From contig CAVFGI010000015.1 of assembly GCA_963621975.1 (NCBI GenBank), positions 1-44,375 of the forward strand: a DNA stretch of 44,375 bases, read 5' to 3'. A program made the translations under genes and the position numbers. Below are positions 40,473 through 44,375 of this stretch, one piece after another. The notes under the pieces are model-generated. The model had not been told where the DNA came from. It ran no database searches and was given only the letters and a program-made list of their open reading frames with translations. Source of the DNA: UBA9732 sp963621975. Lineage in GTDB: Bacteria > Spirochaetota > Spirochaetia > Sphaerochaetales > Sphaerochaetaceae. Numbering within the stretch: the stretch's first letter is position 1; every line of letters starts with the position of its first letter.

Positions 40473-41021
40473 ATGAAAAAAGTAGTTGTTGTTTTGGCAA
40501 ACGGCTTTGAAGAGATTGAAGCTATCACTCCAATTGATATTCTAAGACGCGCTGGTCTTGAAGTTACAGTAGCCGGTGTTGGTAGTACCACCATCACAGG
40601 CTCACATGGAATTTCTGTAACATGTGATGTGGAAGTTTCTGATGCGAAAGAAGAATACTCTTGTATTGTTTTACCCGGCGGTATGCCAGGTGCTTTAAAT
40701 TTAATAAAAAGCAAAGCTGTTCAAAATCTTATTTACAAAGTAAACAAAGAAGGTCTTGTTTGCGCTATTTGTGCAAGTCCCGCTGTTGTTCTTGCCCCAT
40801 GTGGTATTTTAGATGGAAGGGTTGCTACTTGCTATCCCGGTATGGGATCTTATGCTCCAACAATTGGCTTTGTTGCTGATTATAGTGTTGTAAAAGACAA
40901 TCATGTGATAACAGCCTCCGGACCAGCTTTTGCATCAGATTTCTCTTTTATGATAGTAGAAGAACTTCTTGGAGCTGAAATAGTTAAAAAAATTAAACAT
41001 GATATGCTTTATATTGCCTAA
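40473..41021 (+). CDS. DJ-1/PfpI (ThiJ) family protein
   Basis: A 182-residue protein of the DJ-1/YajL branch. It begins KVVVVLANGFEEIEAITPID with the conserved acidic Glu of the active site. IVLPGGMPGALNL precedes the nucleophile elbow, where the reactive Cys is in CAICASPAVVL. Family members act as glyoxalases, deglycases or redox-sensing chaperones. GGAGG lies 9 nt before the ATG. It is followed 14 bp later by the DUF1846 gene, so the two probably form an operon. Confidence 0.92.
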   Translation: MKKVVVVLANGFEEIEAITPIDILRRAGLEVTVAGVGSTTITGSHGISVTCDVEVSDAKEEYSCIVLPGGMPGALNLIKSKAVQNLIYKVNKEGLVCAICASPAVVLAPCGILDGRVATCYPGMGSYAPTIGFVADYSVVKDNHVITASGPAFASDFSFMIVEELLGAEIVKKIKHDMLYIA

Positions 41022-41035
41022 TTAGGATGGATTTT

Positions 41036-42550
41036 ATGGGTAAAATTGGTTTTGACAATGCTAAATATTTAAAAGAGCAGAATCAGTATATTCTTGAAAG
41101 AATGGAAAAAGTAGATGGTAAGCTCTATCTTGAATGTGGTGGAAAACTTCTTTTTGACTATCATGCAGCCAGAGTACTTCCCGGCTTTGATATTGATGAT
41201 AAAATGAAGGTTTTTCACTCTTTTAGAGATAAACTTGATGTCATCATCTGCATCCATTCTGGCGATATTGAGCATAGAAAGATGCGCTCTGATTTTGGTA
41301 TCTCCTATGACACAGACGTCTTTAAGATGATTGACGATTTTGCCTCTTGGGGCATCAAAGCCAACAAAGTTGTCATTACACGTTATAAAGGTGAAGCTAG
41401 TGCAAAGAACTTTGCAGACATGCTTCAACGCCGTGGTGTTAACGTCTACTTTCATAAAGAAATTTTGGGTTACCCAGAAAATGTTGACCTTGTTGTAAGT
41501 GACGAGGGCTATGGCGCCAACCCCTACATTCCTACCGATAAACCTGTTGTCATGGTTACTGCACCTGGTCCTGGTAGCGGAAAGCTGGGCACCTGCTTAT
41601 CTCAGATGTACCATGATTACAAAAACAATCGTAGAAGTGGTTACGCTAAGTTTGAATCTTTCCCAATTTGGAATCTTCCAATTGATCATCCAGTCAACAT
41701 AGCCTACGAGGCCGCCACAGCCGATATTGGTGACTTCAACCAGATAGACCACTTTTACGTGTCATCTACTGGCTCAATTGCAGTCAACTACAACCGAGAC
41801 ATGGAGGCTTTCCCTCTCCTAAAGCGTATTCTCAACAAGATAACTGGTGGCTCTCTTGATTATAATTCTCCAACCGATATGGGAGTAAATCGCCTTGGCT
41901 TTGGTATCTGTGATGATGCAGTGGTCCGTGAAGCTGCAAACCAAGAAATTATACGCCGATATTACAGAGCTACTTGCGAATATGCTCAAGGTATTGGTAC
42001 AAAAGAAACAGTTGCCCGCTGCGCATCCATCATGGATAGAGTGGGGCTAAAGTGTGAAGACCGTTACACCGTCCCCGTTGCGCAAAAAGCTCTTGAAGAC
42101 GCCATCTCTAGAGGCAAAGGAAAAGATGGCATTACTTGCGCTGCTGCAATTCAGCTTTCTGACGGAAGATTTGTCACAGGCCACAACTCCTCCTTCATGC
42201 ATGCTTCAAGTGCTCTAGTTCTTAATTCCTTAAAGGTTCTTGCTAACATAGACAAATCTGTTGAACTTATTCCTCATCAAGTTGTAGACTCCGTCACTGC
42301 TATGAAGCGTGATGTCCTCAAAGGCCGTGGTATTAGCCTCAACCTTGACGAGACCCTCATCTGTCTTGCTATGAGTGCTGCAATCAATGATGATGCAAAA
42401 AAGGCTCTTGATAAACTTCCCTTACTTTGTGGTTGTGAATCTCACATGAGTCATATCCCCTCTGCAGGAGATTCTTCAGGGCTTAGGAAGCTTGGTATTA
42501 ATGTGACAAGTGAGCCTAAGTTTCCCTCCACCAACATGCGCAACTTCTAA
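41036..42550 (+). CDS. DUF1846 family protein
   Basis: A 504-residue conserved protein of the DUF1846 family, which has a known structure but no established function. It begins KIGFDNAKYLKEQN and has the conserved segments KLYLECGGKLLFDYHAARVL, TAPGPGSGKLGTCLSQMYHD (a P-loop-like turn) and SSTGSIAVNYNRD. The C-terminal half carries GVNRLGFGICDDAVV and an ILDRAx-type helical domain. The ATG at 41036 gives the usual N-terminus; an ATG at 41027 would add three residues. It follows the DJ-1 gene. Confidence 0.92.
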   Translation: MGKIGFDNAKYLKEQNQYILERMEKVDGKLYLECGGKLLFDYHAARVLPGFDIDDKMKVFHSFRDKLDVIICIHSGDIEHRKMRSDFGISYDTDVFKMIDDFASWGIKANKVVITRYKGEASAKNFADMLQRRGVNVYFHKEILGYPENVDLVVSDEGYGANPYIPTDKPVVMVTAPGPGSGKLGTCLSQMYHDYKNNRRSGYAKFESFPIWNLPIDHPVNIAYEAATADIGDFNQIDHFYVSSTGSIAVNYNRDMEAFPLLKRILNKITGGSLDYNSPTDMGVNRLGFGICDDAVVREAANQEIIRRYYRATCEYAQGIGTKETVARCASIMDRVGLKCEDRYTVPVAQKALEDAISRGKGKDGITCAAAIQLSDGRFVTGHNSSFMHASSALVLNSLKVLANIDKSVELIPHQVVDSVTAMKRDVLKGRGISLNLDETLICLAMSAAINDDAKKALDKLPLLCGCESHMSHIPSAGDSSGLRKLGINVTSEPKFPSTNMRNF

Positions 42551-42561
42551 ATTCTTGGTCC

Positions 42562-42636
42562 TTAGGCGAGCTACTTTGTCACTTCAGGATGAGCCGTACA
42601 GAGCAGTACTGTCTCATCCTTCGTTTCTAGTAGCTC
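42562..42636 (+). repeat. Intergenic stem-loop repeat, copy 2 with outer inverted repeat
   Basis: It matches 40382-40448. The core pairs GGATGAG...GTAC with GTAC...CTCATCC around AGAGCA. In addition GAGCTACT (42568-42575) and AGTAGCTC (42629-42636) form an exact 8-bp outer inverted repeat, giving a two-tier hairpin of about 69 bp, like a small REP or MITE-type element. The two copies bracket the DJ-1/DUF1846 pair. Confidence 0.78.
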
Positions 42637-42747
42637 ATCCTAAATACCTGCGAATTGCATTCTTGGGCTTTGAGCGAGCTACGGCCGTAGACTATTAAGA
42701 GTCAAGTTGTGCTTGGAACAAGGTGAAAATAAGGAGGAAGAATTTGA

Positions 42748-42803
42748 TTTCTACTAATTTTGATGTGTTTTTTTAAAATTAGTAGAAAATTTCTACTAAT
42801 TTT
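42748..42803 (+). repeat. Triple TTTCTACTAATTTT repeat (direct and inverted)
   Basis: TTTCTACTAATTTT occurs at 42748-42761 and 42790-42803, and its exact reverse complement at 42775-42788. The middle copy can pair with either outer one: with the left around a 13-nt loop, or with the right as a 14-bp palindrome with one central base. The two hairpins exclude each other. Confidence 0.85.
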
Positions 42804-42921
42804 TTAAAAACAGTGCCTTTTTAGTATACAAAGCCTTTCAAGCGCAAGTGAGTTGTCTGTAAGAAAAGGTTTTTCTCACATTCTCAAAGCTAATTTTGCA
42901 AAGCTTGTTGTATTTTCAATA

Positions 42922-44241
42922 TTATCGGGATTGAGGGTGGACCTTACGATGTGCTTTTGGCATGTTGAAGCGGTCGTGCGTGGATTTTTCTTGTGGCATG
43001 ACCTGGATGTCGCCTGACTTGGTGAGAGCCCACTTGGTAATCATTGGGCCCGCAATTTCGTAGATGAACACTGAAAAAAGCACGATATTCCTAATAAGTA
43101 GGCCATCGTTTGAACCTAAGGCCTCTGCTTGGATGCACATGCCAAGAGCAACGCCAGCTTGTGGAAGGAGGGTGTAGCCTAGGTATTTTACAACGTTGTT
43201 GTCGCAACCTGTGGCCTTGGCGCTTTCACGTGCACCAAAGTACTTTCCAGCTGAGCGGGCGAGAATGTAGAGCACTCCAATGAGGATGACGATTGGGTTT
43301 TTGAAAACGCTTAGATTGAAGTCTGCGCCACTGATGACAAAAAAGAGTGCAAATAGCGGGGCCGTCCATTTATCTGCTCTAGCCATGATATCGCCTGAAC
43401 GTGGGCAGAGATTGCAAAGCATTGTGCCAAGCATCATGCACACCAATAGCGATGAGAACGATACTGTCACAGGCCCGATATTAAATCTCATTGAAGATAT
43501 TGCAATTGTCACTAAGACAAATGAAATTGTTAGTGAAAGTCGGTTTGAATTAGAGAAGAAAAGCTCTTCTAGTTTTGTAAGAATTATGCCCATTATTGAG
43601 CCTAGAAGAAGTGAAGCAACAATTTCAATTAATGGATTAACAATGATTGCTACAATGCTAACTGTATTTGTAATAAGAGTTTGTGCAATTCCAAAAGAAA
43701 GAGCAAATGCCACAAGTCCTACCGCATCATCTAGGGCAACAACTGGGAGCAAAATATCTGTTAGCTTTCCCTTTGCTTTGTATTGTTTTACTACCATTAA
43801 TGTTGCTGCAGGGGCTGTTGCTGTAGCAATTGCGCCAAGAGTAATTGCGGCAGGAAGACTTAAAGTTTTGCCATCTGTAATCAAAACAACTACAACTAGA
43901 ACTATATCTACCACTATCATTGCGGTAACTGCTTGGACAATTCCAATGACAGTTGCCTGTTTTCCTGTACCTTCAAGGTGTGAGAGTTTAAACTCATTTC
44001 CAATTGAAAAAGCAATAAAGCCCAATGCTACGCTGGACACTATGTCTACAGCATCAACCGCTTCAAAAGAAGTAAAGCCTAACCCTTCAATTCCAAGTCT
44101 TCCAAGTCCATAAGGACCAATACAGAGACCAGCAACAAGGAAAGCGGTTACATCAGGGAAGTTTAGATGTAATTTTTTAAAAACTCTGGTCATTAAAAGA
44201 CCAGCTGCTAATGCAATTGCTACAGATAATAAATCGTTCAT
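42922..44241 (-). CDS. CPA2-family cation:proton antiporter
   Basis: A 439-residue membrane protein with about 12 hydrophobic segments of the Kef/NhaS-like CPA2 family. FLVAGLCIGPYGLGRLGI is the conserved segment after TM1, and ALGFIAFSIGNEFKL, AIATATAPAATLMVV and LPVVALDDAVGLVAFALSFG cover the core, the last holding the paired Asp of the ion site. The tail is short and basic, with no TrkA-N domain. The substrate ion is not clear (K+ or Na+). The ribosome binding site is weak. It is convergent with the repeat gap. Confidence 0.9.
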   Translation of the reverse strand: MNDLLSVAIALAAGLLMTRVFKKLHLNFPDVTAFLVAGLCIGPYGLGRLGIEGLGFTSFEAVDAVDIVSSVALGFIAFSIGNEFKLSHLEGTGKQATVIGIVQAVTAMIVVDIVLVVVVLITDGKTLSLPAAITLGAIATATAPAATLMVVKQYKAKGKLTDILLPVVALDDAVGLVAFALSFGIAQTLITNTVSIVAIIVNPLIEIVASLLLGSIMGIILTKLEELFFSNSNRLSLTISFVLVTIAISSMRFNIGPVTVSFSSLLVCMMLGTMLCNLCPRSGDIMARADKWTAPLFALFFVISGADFNLSVFKNPIVILIGVLYILARSAGKYFGARESAKATGCDNNVVKYLGYTLLPQAGVALGMCIQAEALGSNDGLLIRNIVLFSVFIYEIAGPMITKWALTKSGDIQVMPQEKSTHDRFNMPKAHRKVHPQSR

Positions 44242-44316
44242 ACTATTACTCTTCTAAAACCCATAGAGCAATATCACAAATTAAAGTCAGCGTCTAGTAT
44301 TTTGAATAAAAAAAGG

Positions 44317-44358
44317 GACTGTTGCAAAAGTCATTTGACTGAGCAACAGTCTTTTTTT
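44317..44358 (+). terminator. Rho-independent terminator at the window edge
   Basis: GACTGTTGC (44317-44325) and GCAACAGTC (44343-44351) form a 9-bp stem with an inner AGTC/GACT stem, followed by seven T. An A-run on the left lets it also act on the minus strand. It probably ends a transcript from outside the window on the minus strand, since the nearest gene here starts leftward. Confidence 0.75.
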
Positions 44359-44375
44359 AATTTAAATCTATACAT

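Larger units (their letters stand above)
42551..42921. other. 371-bp gene-free, repeat-rich gap
   Basis: No convincing gene lies here. The left half holds stem-loop repeat copy 2 and a partial third copy (TTGGGCTTTGAGCGAGCTACGG near 42653-42675). The right half holds an AAGGAGG ribosome-binding-like site at 42731-42737 with a TTG-initiated ten-codon frame (42744-42776) and the triple TTTCTACTAATTTT repeat. The stretch from 42804 to 42921 shows nothing further. Confidence 0.7.

Noticed and set aside
42510..42698. 62-codon open frame across the repeat gap
   Set aside because: It overlaps the DUF1846 gene and runs through the stem-loop repeat; no ribosome binding site, and its composition follows the repeat.
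42788..42803. AATTTCTACT tract similar to the 3' part of Cas12a direct repeats
   Set aside because: Only two direct copies and one inverted copy occur, with no regular spacers, no rest of the repeat and no cas genes; better explained as a hairpin repeat.
43280..44113. 277-codon open frame on the plus strand inside the antiporter
   Set aside because: It is antisense to a clear membrane transporter; its Thr/Ser-rich composition is what the reverse strand of hydrophobic codons gives.
44316..44358. GGGACTGTTGCAAAAG resembles terminal repeats of IS6-type insertion sequences
   Set aside because: The sequence is a self-contained hairpin with a T-run, so a terminator explains it; no transposase is visible.

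Overview
The window reads as an ordinary chromosomal stretch of a diderm, low-GC bacterium, most likely a spirochaete (Spirochaetota; Sphaerochaeta- or Treponema-like). The reasons are lipoproteins with loose lipoboxes, a signal-peptide-bearing outer-membrane barrel protein ending in Phe, the MEP isoprenoid pathway (ispE), a MutL with the latent-endonuclease motif, and a mix of spirochaete-style conserved hypotheticals. The taxon is inferred from gene content, not from a marker search. Genes are tightly packed on both strands, with many ATGA stop/start overlaps and sigma70-type promoters. There is no phage, CRISPR array or transposase.

Layout. 1-2.8 kb: low-molecular-weight phosphatase, membrane protein, SMUG1-type uracil glycosylase, ispE, tRNA-Gln. 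2.9-4.8 kb (minus): an FtsH-like AAA+ membrane protein with no protease domain, coupled to a SIMPL-domain lipoprotein. 4.9-12.9 kb (plus): a long operon rplY-pth-tilS-ftsH-lepA-galM-udk. 12.9-15.7 kb: yidD, an unknown 56-residue basic protein with its own promoter and terminator, and a large repeat-containing lipoprotein with a C-terminal membrane anchor. 15.7-20.9 kb (minus): tRNA-Asn, and a lysine-riboswitch-led operon (NhaC-family antiporter, DUF4105 membrane protein, unknown protein, phosphomannomutase). 20.9-22.7 kb (plus): the two subunits of aconitase X. 22.7-29.2 kb (minus): enoate-reductase-type flavoenzyme, RecJ with a large insertion, RecO, an Lrp regulator and a D-2-hydroxyacid dehydrogenase. 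29.4-32.0 kb (plus): DHODH-like protein, PlsB-like acyltransferase, small lipoprotein. 32.0-37.5 kb (minus): mutL, a 928-residue FecR-like/repeat/beta-barrel protein, and a TtcA-like enzyme. 37.5-44.4 kb: small exported protein, tRNA-Met, WalJ-like MBL protein, asnS, DJ-1 protein, DUF1846 protein, a 371-bp repeat-rich gap, and a CPA2 antiporter.

The strongest candidate for something new is a roughly 90-residue domain found four times in the lipoprotein at 13.7-15.6 kb and twice in the FecR/barrel protein at 33.8-36.6 kb. One protein carries an N-terminal lipid and a C-terminal inner-membrane-type helix, and the other an outer-membrane barrel, so together they suggest an envelope-spanning or tethering system. 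Next in interest are the protease-less FtsH paralogue paired with a SIMPL lipoprotein, a RecJ with an embedded domain that looks like a degenerate DnaQ-type exonuclease, and a lysine riboswitch on an NhaC-family gene.
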